From assembly GCA_030867875.1 (NCBI GenBank), contig JAOWCC010000064.1, positions 37,098,802 through 37,162,801 of the forward strand: a DNA stretch of 64,000 nucleotides, given 5' to 3'. The notes under the pieces were generated by a model that worked only from the letters and a program-made list of their open reading frames with translations, was not told where the DNA came from and ran no database searches. The stretch comes from Actinernus sp. WN-2022. Lineage: Eukaryota > Cnidaria > Anthozoa > Actiniaria > Actinernidae. How positions within the stretch are numbered: position 1 is the first letter of the stretch; each line of letters begins with the position of its first letter. This document shows positions 49,001 to 52,346 of the stretch, in pieces. Made by a program: the position numbers and the translations under genes.

Positions 49001-49844
49001 GAGCAACTGATACCAGTAGTGACGTCACTGCTAAAAGAGCAGCAAACCGTTGGCAGCTTACTGGTCAGTGATATGAATTATGATGGTGATACAGATTATC
49101 TCGGTTTGTTGATTACAAGACTAGGTATTGGGTGGCTTCAGCTCGTACTAACTTCGATGTAATTGATCTTTTTTTCAGGGAAAGCAGAATGGCATCTTAG
49201 GGCTCTCTTTACCCGCAAGAGACCTCACCAACACTTCTGCTCGTCCTACTAAAGAATCCTTCACAGATGTGAACTCCAGGTCCTTAGCAAGAGCCATTAA
49301 CCCTCCCGTCACGATCAAGAACTTCTTCCGACCCCAACTCACAGACAGGACGGAGCAAGATAGGGCGACGATGGAAGAAAGTACGGGCGGTACGAAGGGT
49401 TCGGATGAAAATATACACAAAAATAATACTGTTAAAGTTGTTGAGATATTCGAAAAGGATCTCAAAAGTAACGAGGCTGTGGATTGTGTGCCAGGAAACA
49501 AATCGAAAGGGGTTGGCATAGCTCCGTCGATTAGTTCCCGTCTACCTTTAGGGACCAAAACGAGCGGTCCAAAAACGACCGCCAAAGGGGATCGTCCCCC
49601 CTCAAAACAAGTATTGCTAGGAAGGTTGTCTTCGAAACGGTCTGCCGCATCTGACACTGGAGCGAATTCAAACAAGAGACAAAAGCAGTCGAGCATATTT
49701 TCTTCTCTTGGTAAAACTGCTAATAAGGAGAGCAGGCAGAGTGACAGTACGAAGAGCATGAATTGTCCTATTTGTAACAAGGTGTTCGAGGGAACAAGCA
49801 ATGCAGACATTAACACACATATTGATAACTGTCTTATTGAATAA
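3969..49844 (+). CDS. sbno: Strawberry notch (SBNO)-family helicase-like protein, FORGETTER1-type core, with PIP-like motif and UBZ4 finger
   Basis: I joined 31 exons: 3969-4102, 5831-5924, 9022-9129, 17448-17534, 18477-18568, 19284-19352, 20097-20176, 20361-20470, 21369-21421, 23212-23275, 23532-23622, 28010-28089, 29148-29215, 30091-30201, 31615-31708, 35706-35825, 37296-37381, 37477-37636, 38810-39000, 39494-39579, 40394-40509, 41339-41434, 42263-42385, 43013-43074, 44076-44174, 46256-46435, 46980-47062, 47150-47233, 47982-48087, 48925-49063, 49179-49844. All introns are GT-AG, phases agree throughout, and the sum is 3732 bases (1243 residues). Domains: Walker [10 protein letters not shown] at 131-139, DECH box 248-251, SAT 287-289, second helicase lobe with motif [13 protein letters not shown] at 619-629, an SBNO alpha/beta C-terminal region with a Cys cluster at 927-943, then a Ser/Lys-rich tail with the UBZ4 finger. 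SBNO proteins are nuclear regulators of transcription and chromatin; FORGETTER1 works with chromatin remodellers. The tail suggests an added ubiquitin/PCNA role (inference). Confidence 0.95.
4478..4842 (-). mobile_element. MITE-like hairpin plus adjoining coding-like fragment
   Basis: 4478-4605 is a near-perfect inverted repeat (ends like TTAATGAYTGTCCCTT, centre with gatcctcgatgt). Next to it, on the minus strand, is a short degenerate reading stretch beginning like [17 protein letters not shown] with an internal stop. The same pair, hairpin plus fragment, recurs in the opposite orientation at 61066-61410. Confidence 0.6.
5331..5496. mobile_element. Short inverted-repeat element in intron 1
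   Basis: Ends 'aatagattccattctgc' and 'gcagaatggaatctatt' pair, as do the inner 'tgtcctcttatag' and 'ctataagaggaca'. Non-coding MITE-like hairpin. A related 'ctctgattggtcaa..gccatg' stretch recurs at about 40079. Confidence 0.6.
5831..5924 (+). CDS. sbno: Helicase gene, exon 2
   Basis: Bounded by tttgcag and gtgagt. It encodes [19 protein letters not shown] and then [12 protein letters not shown], which corresponds to the 'HPD.(I/V)VET..L' block that precedes the P-loop in SBNO proteins. The downstream junction is in phase 0. Confidence 0.8.
6316..6866. repeat. Four-copy ~135-bp tandem repeat (intron 2)
   Basis: Units contain 'gatgcagaatgacaatattc' and 'ggaggagatctccagtatga' and start at about 6341, 6483, 6618 and 6753 (spacing 142, 135, 135). 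The first unit has an extra 'acattgta'. The block is flanked by two similar segments, ~6180-6240 and ~6900-6980 (caggaaat...ctagattttnaaactttccaggg), so the duplication appears to sit inside one dispersed element. Confidence 0.85.
7052..7140. mobile_element. Short hAT-like MITE with perfect 8-bp TSD
   Basis: An 89-bp element, TAGGCTTGGTTTCCAGCCG ... CGGCT-like end GAAACCGAGCCTAG, flanked by CTATGGCC on both sides (7044-7051 and 7141-7148). Its two ends are those of the 1-kb element at 51325-52338, so this looks like an internally deleted relative. The 8-bp duplication fits hAT-type transposition. Confidence 0.8.
9022..9129 (+). CDS. sbno: Helicase gene, exon 3 (Q-motif-like region)
   Basis: Bounded by tttatag and gtaagt. 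It encodes ...[14 protein letters not shown], matching the LS.LQ.E...YA block upstream of Walker A in the family. The giant satellite-bearing intron 3 starts immediately afterwards. Confidence 0.88.
9145..12728. repeat. 16-copy ~200-bp satellite with (AAT/AAAT)n spacers, intron 3
   Basis: Units start with tgtgtttaatgtattg at about 9145, 9349, 9553, 9757, 9961, 10169, 10370, 10564, 10769, 10965, 11219, 11430, 11882, 12129, 12348 and 12551. Each has a conserved ~165-bp body and a variable AAT/AAAT microsatellite linker; the linker before unit 13 is ~290 bp. Read on the minus strand the body ends in AATAAAGTTGTTGTTGTTACC-like sequence, similar to LINE 3' tails in this window (22500, 27890). The array begins 15 bases after the exon 3 donor. 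Long open frames inside it are low-complexity artefacts. Confidence 0.97.
12729..14939. other. Intron 3 remainder, no gene seen
   Basis: AT-rich intronic sequence between the satellite and the LINE. Open frames at 13335-13559 (minus) and 14069-14368 (plus) have no recognisable domain, and I do not call them. Confidence 0.4.
14940..16955 (+). mobile_element. 5'-truncated L2/CR1-like LINE with 3' UTR
   Basis: After the ORF the 3' UTR runs to gcgctatataaataaagattattattatta, a short microsatellite-type tail rather than poly(A), as in L2/CR1 elements. The 5' boundary is approximate: coding-like sequence becomes unreadable around 14940-14990. Confidence 0.8.
15015..16700 (+). CDS. L2/CR1-type LINE reverse transcriptase ORF (5'-truncated)
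   Basis: 561 codons of uninterrupted ORF2. RT blocks are visible in order: the [13 protein letters not shown] linker, FRPISNL, the [15 protein letters not shown] block, the catalytic DLSATFD (D177), [27 protein letters not shown] with Y267-A-D-D270, and the [11 protein letters not shown] and GVLFDSSLT blocks of the thumb. All three catalytic aspartates are present. The endonuclease half that should precede it is absent. The element sits in sense orientation in intron 3 of the helicase gene. HSTETAL and the 3' end are typical of L2/CR1-like Jockey-group elements (family knowledge; clade call is inference). Confidence 0.93.
   Translation: MLKCSGQLNPLPDSSLPQYNVKLWSFTPVTNDQLAALIGKTSAKSCALDPIPARVLKECLSDLLPVITEMVNTSLLSAVLRESLKVASLQPCLKKASLDTDEFRSFRPISNLKFISKSTEKVVAAQTCLHINDNNLDELYHSAYKKCHSTETALVKVQNDILRAIDNQKSVILLLLDLSATFDTVDHKILLSRLSSRFGIVDKAHDWFSSYLTDRMFTVNACRGQSSKYTLRSGVPQGSVLGPILFSLYTASLSDLLRQHSMDYHLYADDTQLYITFKSSDTSELDTATSKIEACVRDVDAWMTWNKLKLNGDQTELLFLNAHHSLLTPLDSISVCDEVICPSSLVRNIGVLFDSSLTMEQYVTSACKSAFYHLRNISRIRKYLSFQSAETLVHAFVTSRLDFCNSLLYGLPKHLIVRLQSVRNTAARVVILTRKCDHITPVLFNLHWLPVGERIIFKILLTTYKALHGATPSYIADLITAYVPKRNLRSSSRNRLVVPQYNLRSYGYRAFSCAAPTLWNSLPQDIRVCDSLTSFDQEATQDLFVQEGILLTPYLCLLYTM
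17448..17534 (+). CDS. sbno: Helicase gene, exon 4 (Walker A)
   Basis: It encodes [17 protein letters not shown] and then [12 protein letters not shown]. The [10 protein letters not shown]-loop with preceding RAGF is the hallmark of the SBNO/FORGETTER family. K138 is the predicted ATP phosphate-binding lysine. Confidence 0.95.
17585..17735. repeat. ~33-bp minisatellite in intron 4
   Basis: About four to five copies of a unit reading 'ccattgttctgtgggcatgc' followed by 'ttgttatgctg'. Confidence 0.85.
17970..18383. mobile_element. 414-bp MITE with ~35-bp terminal inverted repeats
   Basis: Ends GCCGGTAACAAAACGAGCGG and the reverse complement of GCCGGTAACAAAACAAGCAG, extending to GGGACTGG(A/G)ACCGAG. 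The internal 99-codon frame (18039-18338) resembles nothing I know and is probably fortuitous. Confidence 0.8.
18764..18924. mobile_element. Hairpin MITE (intron 5)
   Basis: Near-palindrome: arms AAGGGCTGTATGAAACAAGG and CCTTGTTGCACACAGCCTT, and inner gactcctgatcacattct pairing with agaatgtgatcaggagtc. Confidence 0.75.
18947..19095. mobile_element. Hairpin MITE, second family, also at 39245-39378
   Basis: Arms aacacttgtaaggagctg / ttttagaagtg pair with cacttctaaaac / aagttccaagtgttt. The copy at 39245-39378 keeps the same 'cacttctaaaacagctcc' arm. Confidence 0.7.
19430..19965. repeat. (ACCACTTACCT)n minisatellite (intron 6)
   Basis: About 500 bases of degenerate 11-bp units 'ccacttaccta', interrupted by catgta words. 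Coding-looking frames rich in Tyr/Leu/Pro over it are artefacts. Confidence 0.9.
20361..20470 (+). CDS. sbno: Helicase gene, exon 8 (Walker B / DECH box)
   Basis: It encodes a [17 protein letters not shown] segment and the [10 protein letters not shown] block. D248 and E249 are the predicted Mg2+/ATP-hydrolysis residues. The acceptor is ctcacag and the donor gtaagt. Confidence 0.95.
20712..21059. mobile_element. MITE with ~60-bp imperfect TIRs (intron 8)
   Basis: 'ctttcttttgccatttcgaa' ... 'catcccaaatgtaaatggtg' pairs with 'catttacattggaatgtcat' ... 'tcaaaatggtaaaagaaa'. No coding content. Confidence 0.7.
21890..22515 (+). mobile_element. LINE 3' fragment (ORF2 C-terminus and tail)
   Basis: 110-codon frame containing [24 protein letters not shown] and [15 protein letters not shown], the C-terminal 'NTR..S..Y..P....YG..S..Y.G..IWN' block seen in many cnidarian LINE ORF2s. 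It is followed by a 3' UTR ending in acaaataaagttgttgtta. 5'-truncated, in intron 9. Confidence 0.75.
23730..26803. mobile_element. Mutator-like (MULE) element, 3.07 kb, ~290-bp TIRs, 9-bp TSD
   Basis: Left end GGGTGTTTGTTAAACGCGGA and right end the complement of GGGTGTTTGTAAAACGCGGA open TIRs of about 290 bp (left ~23730-24010, right ~26527-26803). Each TIR holds tandem ggatggcggat words near its tip. The element is flanked by CTCATGGAC on both sides (23721-23729, 26804-26812). Long TIRs plus a 9-bp duplication are the Mutator signature. Inside are duplicated segments (24540-24630 and 26219-26320, both carrying 'gtcgtagaaataaaaggc'; 25590-25700 and 25900-26010) but no recognisable transposase. 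Non-autonomous, in intron 11 of the helicase gene. Confidence 0.88.
25238..25258. repeat. Poly(C) run inside the MULE
   Basis: About 20 consecutive C, a likely site of assembly or length uncertainty. Confidence 0.8.
27118..27412 (-). mobile_element. LINE/SINE 3' tail on minus strand with small minisatellite
   Basis: 'acaatacaatacaatacaat' followed by attctttatttac reads on the minus strand as an AATAAAG..(TTGTA)n tail. From about 27305 a ~27-bp unit with 'cattacaagatagaccacat' repeats about five times. Confidence 0.6.
28106..28350. mobile_element. MITE with TAGTATAYACCACAC ends plus palindromic cap (intron 12)
   Basis: TIRs 'tagtatataccacacc' and 'ggtgtatacta' enclose cgcgcgctctgattggctac... 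and the complementary-looking gcgcgagtttttgtc. It is followed by a 36-bp palindrome, aacaattattcacctcc/acttcggtgaataattgtt. It interrupts the 50-bp array. A close copy lies at 42083-42257, and the palindrome recurs at ~61387. Confidence 0.8.
28351..29135. repeat. 50-bp tandem array with higher-order structure, intron 12
   Basis: Unit 'gtgatatatcgtgatctacc' + 'gtgatgtactgtgatatacc' + 'gtggtctaac', built from ~17-bp subunits. A ~248-bp higher-order block recurs: the segment from ~28508 is repeated from ~28756. Array-like sequence already starts ~12 bases after the exon 12 donor, continues beyond the MITE, and stops ~15 bases before the exon 13 acceptor, so it makes up nearly the whole intron. 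Confidence 0.92.
29460..30090. other. Intron 13 remainder with SINE/LINE scraps
   Basis: 29640-29860 reads in short stretches like the end of a LINE ORF2 ('aaatcacttggtgtcattat', 'ttcgactattg'), heavily decayed. 29835-29880 is a fragment of the SINE family found at 36987 (tctcggataaggacgtaaaa). Confidence 0.4.
30247..30512 (+). mobile_element. tRNA-derived SINE, family A
   Basis: A 77-nt tRNA-like head (GGCGCC ... GGCGCC ends, A-box-like TGGCGCAGTAGTTAAGCG, B-box GGTTCGATCCC) is followed by a ~190-bp body with 'atctcgcccttgctccgagg' and 'ccaacacgctaaattccaat'. A second copy lies at 47303-47553. The identical body in both copies shows this is a SINE rather than a functional tRNA gene. Confidence 0.88.
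31215..31350. mobile_element. Rearranged SINE family A copy with inverted head
   Basis: The A-box part is on the minus strand (gaggcgaagcgcttaaccac) and abuts a plus-strand piece starting cccggacgcggcgccatatc and running to the SINE end 'ggttgtttcaggtccagtta'. This looks like a 5'-inversion event during or after insertion. Confidence 0.7.
31697..31885 (+). repeat. Tandem triplication of exon 15 end and its 5' splice site
   Basis: 'tacaggagag|gtacaatatac' occurs at the real exon end and again with its donor at 31775 and 31836 (spacing 66 and 61). Use of the second donor would add GTA CAA ... AAC TAA, an in-frame stop. Confidence 0.85.
31886..33339. other. Intron 15, first part, no gene called
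   Basis: GC-varied intronic DNA with several open frames (for example 32018-32455 plus) lacking any motif I recognise. 'ttagcactgaacaaccgtc' near 31998 and 'ttagcactgatcaaccatc' near 33250 are similar direct words. Confidence 0.35.
33340..33558 (-). CDS. Possible small antisense ORF nested in intron 15 (72 aa)
   Basis: I do not recognise it. It starts in a good context (aaaaATGG), begins [19 protein letters not shown], has a mixed charged composition with a [19 protein letters not shown] helix-like stretch, and ends GFFTGYVQ. It is neither repetitive nor low-complexity, unlike most other frames here, which is the only reason to list it. It could be a captured or retrocopied exon. No expression signal can be seen. 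Confidence 0.3.
   Translation of the reverse strand: MDSSSNTEELFFTDDERLAVKQPKEVTFWAFIESEGKLRKVTKAELKELRKTKDRVPLVEMADDGFFTGYVQ
34077..34521. mobile_element. Tc1/mariner-like MITE with TA duplication
   Basis: TA|CCGTAAATGTTCTAATAG ... CTATTAGAACATTTACGG|TA. Internally, gggtcac/gggttac and 'ttagagcactgggt' words repeat. 445 bp, non-coding. Confidence 0.82.
34530..35052 (+). mobile_element. LINE 3' fragment with (ATT)n tail
   Basis: An 86-codon frame with [16 protein letters not shown]...[14 protein letters not shown]...F matches the ORF2 C-terminal block ('IE.(I/V)QKRA..II'). It is followed by a 3' UTR ending gtgaataaactaattattat and a pure (ATT)n run to 35052. Confidence 0.8.
36229..36633. 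mobile_element. TIR element in intron 16
   Basis: Ends TACCCGGGTTCTAGAGGCC and complement of TACCCTGGAATCCAGAGGCC, with a second inner inverted pair around 'gaagagaagtatggcctcg' and 'cttttttctcttctcttcgg'. Boundaries approximate; no transposase. Confidence 0.65.
36987..37230 (+). mobile_element. tRNA-derived SINE, family B
   Basis: A tRNA-like head with 'aactcggtggttaagcgccg' and B-box gggttcaacaccc is followed by 'cactcagggtcttaaaataa' and 'cttctcggataagaacgata'. Minus-strand copy at 58868-59102; 3' fragment at 29835. Confidence 0.82.
38370..38723. mobile_element. MITE with ~80-bp TIRs just before exon 19
   Basis: 'gaccaatcccaggtcgccat' ... 'tacgatatctacttaaatga' ... 'aaaagagcacctc' pairs with 'gaggtgctcttttcagcag' ... 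'taatttaagtagatatcgta' ... 'cttggattggtc'. Confidence 0.82.
38810..39000 (+). CDS. sbno: Helicase gene, exon 19 (lobe 2, motifs V and VI)
   Basis: It encodes the second RecA-like lobe: [16 protein letters not shown], the [16 protein letters not shown] block, and [11 protein letters not shown] with the arginine fingers of motif VI. These correspond residue by residue with SBNO proteins, so the ATPase core appears intact. Confidence 0.95.
39245..39378. mobile_element. Hairpin MITE between exons 19 and 20
   Basis: 'atgtaaaacatttggagctt' pairs with 'ttctaaaacagctccgacta' + 'ttttacatg'. Same family as 18947-19095. Confidence 0.65.
39564..39697 (+). repeat. 32-bp repeat carrying exon 20 end and four copies of its donor
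   Basis: Unit 'cgactgcagtctttag|gt' + 'aaagatggtgctca'. Identical donors lie at 39580, 39612, 39644 and 39676. Only the first keeps the frame; any later one adds GGT AAA ... CTT TAG, a stop after ten codons. Confidence 0.92.
40636..40892. repeat. 25-bp minisatellite in intron 21
   Basis: About ten copies of 'cggagcgctaggttctctga' + 'tgtaa', with tca/taa variants and two cgagcg variants at regular places. Confidence 0.93.
41738..42009. mobile_element. MITE with ~60-bp TIRs (intron 22)
   Basis: Left 'cagggtcctacaatgtctac' ... 'agtccagtttcgcattcaag'; right 'cttgaatgcgaaactagact' ... 'aatagaccctg'. Confidence 0.75.
42083..42257. mobile_element. Copy of the 28106 MITE abutting the exon 23 acceptor
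   Basis: Matches 28135-28320 ('cttttcgcgcgctctgattg', 'ctattcacctggagtgtggt', 'atactaaaacaattatt'). The exon 23 acceptor ttatttctag| follows at once, where the intron 12 copy continues into its palindromic cap instead. Confidence 0.85.
42519..42825. repeat. 43-bp CpG-rich minisatellite in intron 23
   Basis: Seven copies of 'cgcgcgtccaccggaaagac' + 'cgaaaagagcgggaa' + variable gtggt end. It stays open in several frames on both strands, which produces spurious ORFs such as [19 protein letters not shown] repeats. Confidence 0.92.
43886..43956. mobile_element. Short hairpin element (intron 24)
   Basis: 'caatctcgtccccagagccc' pairs with 'catgctctgggaacgaaatt' + 'g'. Its general plan resembles the better hairpin at 62536-62615. 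Confidence 0.6.
44378..44684. repeat. 41-bp minisatellite in intron 25
   Basis: Seven to eight copies of 'caggtgattggctaatgaca' + 'gtgcacagtataaaatccaag'-like units, very homogeneous. Confidence 0.93.
44836..45030. mobile_element. TTAA-flanked MITE (intron 25)
   Basis: Flanked by TTAA at 44832-44835 and 45031-45034. Arms ggttagaggctttatgtttt / tgactgtacgatgaac pair with gttcatcgtacagtca / aaacataaagtctctaaccc. The TTAA duplication is piggyBac-like. Confidence 0.75.
45118..45598. repeat. 96-bp tandem repeat, five copies (intron 25)
   Basis: Unit 'gttgcgtacgcatcagagaa' ... 'atgtggcccgccaaatagtc' ... 'ttcagattatatgtgcattg'. Because 96 is a multiple of 3 it gives open frames on both strands (plus 45201-45602, minus 45085-45351). 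It lies inside a decayed LINE-tail-like stretch (aataataataactttattta at 45045). Confidence 0.93.
46256..46435 (+). CDS. sbno: Helicase gene, exon 26 (SBNO C-terminal region)
   Basis: It encodes [18 protein letters not shown] and [10 protein letters not shown]..., matching the 'DRG(V/M).W..A' and 'DGFY.S' blocks of the SBNO alpha/beta region after the helicase lobes. Confidence 0.92.
46513..46601. mobile_element. Hairpin with CAACATTGAA core (intron 26)
   Basis: 'ctctcccccttcaatgttg' pairs with 'caacattgaaaggggagag'. A relative sits at 55500-55600. Confidence 0.65.
47303..47553 (+). mobile_element. SINE family A, second copy (intron 28)
   Basis: 'ggggtggcgcagtggttaag' head, B-box degenerated to ggtttaatccc, body as in 30247-30512 through to 'ggttgtttcaggtcatgata'. 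Confidence 0.87.
48174..48374. mobile_element. MITE with ~50-bp TIRs (intron 29)
   Basis: 'aacaataggacgtttgcatg' ... 'tactacaactaccagaa' pairs with 'ttctggtagttgtagta' ... 'aatatcctattgtta'. Confidence 0.8.
49179..49844 (+). CDS. sbno: Helicase gene, last exon: PIP-like motif, basic NLS, UBZ4 zinc finger
   Basis: A 221-residue tail. [11 protein letters not shown] (residues 1064-1074) fits a PIP box at I1068, F1071 and F1072 but has Pro where Gln is usual. A bipartite basic stretch with KRQK follows a Ser/Lys-rich disordered segment. The end is C1218-P-I-C1221 ... H1236-I-D-N-C1240, the C-x2-C, H-x3-C arrangement of RAD18/WRNIP1-type UBZ4 ubiquitin-binding fingers, three residues before the stop. 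The acceptor is tttttcag and the upstream phase is 0, so this exon is spliced in frame to the SBNO core. Vertebrate SBNO1/2 do not, as I recall, carry this finger. Confidence 0.9.
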   Translation, partial: GKQNGILGLSLPARDLTNTSARPTKESFTDVNSRSLARAINPPVTIKNFFRPQLTDRTEQDRATMEESTGGTKGSDENIHKNNTVKVVEIFEKDLKSNEAVDCVPGNKSKGVGIAPSISSRLPLGTKTSGPKTTAKGDRPPSKQVLLGRLSSKRSAASDTGANSNKRQKQSSIFSSLGKTANKESRQSDSTKSMNCPICNKVFEGTSNADINTHIDNCLIE

Positions 49845-50007
49845 CACAAAATGACATGGTGCAATCATTTTAAAAATCTCAACGGCCATGTTGATACCCA
49901 AATAAATAAATCAATGATAACTGTCTTATTGAATAACACACAATGACATGGTGCTCGCCACTCAAATAATCTCAACGGCCATGTTGATACCCAAATAAAT
50001 AAATGAA
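49824..50007 (+). repeat. 92-bp tandem duplication of the stop codon and 3' UTR
   Basis: 'gataactgtcttattgaata' (last codons and TAA) through 'cccaaataaataaat' occurs at 49824-49915 and again from 49916. The second copy lies in the 3' UTR. Confidence 0.9.
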
Positions 50008-50018
50008 TTTATAATAAA
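49901..50018 (+). terminator. Poly(A) signals of the helicase gene
   Basis: AATAAA at 49901, 49905, 49994, 49998 and 50013, the first two pairs being products of the 92-bp duplication. Cleavage site not identifiable. Confidence 0.6.
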
Positions 50019-50106
50019 GAAATAATGAAGTTTGAAATGTTGACCTGAAGTAATGTTTTATATACGAGTCACCGGATTCGACGTAATGTTTCAAAGCCGA
50101 CAATGA

Positions 50107-50196
50107 GGACTGGACGGGATTTCAAAGTCCACGCAATTAGTTCCAGTCCGAGGCGCATGGAACTAATTACGAGGACTTTGAAATGTCTTCCAGTCC
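50107..50196. mobile_element. Hairpin MITE downstream of the helicase gene
   Basis: 'ggactggacgggatttcaaa' ... 'gcaattagttcca' pairs with 'tggaactaattac' ... 'gaggactttgaaatgtcttc' + 'cagtcc'. Confidence 0.75.
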
Positions 50197-51130
50197 GAAT
50201 TGTGGACTTCAAAACCATGCTTATTTCCTCGTGGGATAAACAACAAAATGCATATGAAGCGAAAATTAAGTTGAGCTAAAGTTAAAATGCTTTCGAAATG
50301 AGAAATAATGAAATTTTCCGTTTGTAAACATCTCATCTCGTTTCAGAAATATTCAGGTTTTTGTAATATGCAAATGAGATGACCTATTACGTCATATTGT
50401 TTGCACAGCCTTGGAGACAAATCACAAAATGAAGAATATCTCTACAAATATTGGATAAAAACTATTGAAACTTTGCACATATGTGGTACTATGGAAAATA
50501 CACATTGTGCAAATTATGATGTTGCCATGCAAACACTCTGGCTCCAGGCTTCCACTACAAATAACACAAACTTCCCGAATTTCTCCTTTATCAAACACAA
50601 TATTTTGGTGTGGGTCCAAAATAAGATTTGGAACAATGTAGACATTGTATGTGAGTATTCATAATTCAAAGTCCTTGGATTTCCGAAACGCTTTCAAAGT
50701 ACCGTAGAGAGTACTTTGACGGGGTTGCAAAGTACTGCACGTTGTACAAATTGAGTCTTAGGTTGTGAAGGGGATTTTTTTAAATCCACGTGAAATTTAA
50801 TATGGCGAGGGTACAGCCTATTAGTAACATTTATGTTTTGGTTGTATTTAGAAAGCTTGTCCGCGTAAAGCCAGTTAATTTTAACATTCCATTCCTCTAT
50901 CTCAATAGGACTTTCGGTTACTGTTACGTTTGTACCGCCAGCGTCCATCTGGGGAACATTTTTTGGTAGGCAATTGACAATTGAGTAAGAATTCACTCTT
51001 TTTACCCGGTAGCCATCTTGGATTCAAAGTGAGGCAACCCTTTGTTTTTGCTTGGCTAACCTCGTTCTGACCTAGCAAATCGCTTTGAATCCATGGCCCC
51101 AGGATAGTTCAGTCTAGGGTACTACAGGGT
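50197..51130. other. Intergenic, nothing recognised
   Basis: Two overlapping open frames (50401-50664 plus, 50694-50996 minus) carry no motif I can name. Confidence 0.35.
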
Positions 51131-51131
51131 T

Positions 51132-51320
51132 TTGGGACTAGGTATTTTGTTATTTACCCAAAAAAATCCTAAGCGAGTTATTTTCGTTCCAAGACTAAAT
51201 CTAACAGTATTCCTGGCAGTGTTATATATTAAGTTCAACAATCAAACTTTTAGTTCTGCCAAGGATAAAGCAGATGTCTTCAACCAGTTCTTCTCTACAT
51301 TCACTTGTGATGACGGTTAA
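51132..51320 (+). mobile_element. LINE ORF2 fragment, cut by the hAT insertion
   Basis: The frame ends ...FSSAKDKADVFNQFFSTF, the '(D).ADAFN.(F/Y)FS' block that lies between endonuclease and reverse transcriptase in many LINEs. It stops at the target site of the 51325 element. Confidence 0.6.
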
Positions 51321-51324
51321 CACA

Positions 51325-52338
51325 TAGGCTCGGTTTCCAGCCGTGGGGGTTTAGGTGAGCCCGCGATCCTCTCCCCACTCACGGCTGGGCGCGCGAGCTG
51401 AGACATTGTCGGGTTTTAGCCAATCACAAACTTGCCACTCAATTGTAAACTTTTGAAAGCCGGACCAAAGCCTTTCGATTGCTGTTCCAAAATGCGTTTA
51501 AATTTGCTCTGGAAAAGTTTGGTTTCGAAGAATTCAAGGATTCACACAAATAAGCAGTAAGAGAGTTAGTTTTCGGGTGAAGACACTTTGTCAGTAAACG
51601 CACTGGCTCTGGAAGTCACTTGGGAAACCGTCAGCTCAAAGGTCGCAGCTCGTAATGTTGAGTCATTTCTCATTTAACTTTACCGATGCAAGACCAAGGT
51701 AGCCCGGCTATTCTTACTTCAAAGAAAATTAGTGCTGCCTTTATCGGCGAAGAAAAGACTGACGACTCCATATTAAAAGAGTTCATAGAAGAGAGGAAAT
51801 CACGTCTGACGCAGGCCATGTTTACGCGTTTAACTCTGCAATCACCGATTCACTTGAAAATCGCTGCATCAAATGAGTTTTACAATTCTTCAAGTCCTAT
51901 GTACTAAGTTTGTACAATTTATGTCTCCAAGACATACTCTACACAAGTACTAAGCGGGAATACTCGACTCTAGCTCAGAGTTCCGAGATAACATCTGAAC
52001 TTAATTTTTATCCCCGTAGAAATTTCGGCTTTTAATTTCTGTCAGCGAGAGTGTCTCAACAGCCGGGCTTTCCTTGAAAACATGAGAGCTAATAATAACA
52101 GGTATTAAATAAAACCTTTACCTACGTCGAATTAATTTCACACTTGGAGTTTTAGTTTAAAGAATTCCAATGTGTTCTGAAAGTTTACGCGGAATCGAAC
52201 CTACGCTACACGCAAATAAATAAACAATATTGAAGTTAATCAGATGACGTCACGGACACGGTGTGTTGACCGCGCGCCCAGCCGTTAGTGGGGGGAGGCT
52301 TTGGAGAAACGACACCCCAACGGCTGAAACCGAGCCTA
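51325..52338. mobile_element. hAT-like element, 1.01 kb, perfect 8-bp TSD
   Basis: Ends TAGGCTCGGTTTCCAGCCGT and complement of TAGGCTCGGTTTCAGCCGTT. Flanked by GTTAACAC at 51316-51323 and 52339-52346, with one extra A at the left join. The right-end subterminal 'ggggggaggctttggagaaa' is shared with 7052-7140. An internal 73-codon frame (51686-51907) is unrecognised, and there is no visible transposase. Confidence 0.85.
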
Positions 52339-52346
52339 GTTAACAC

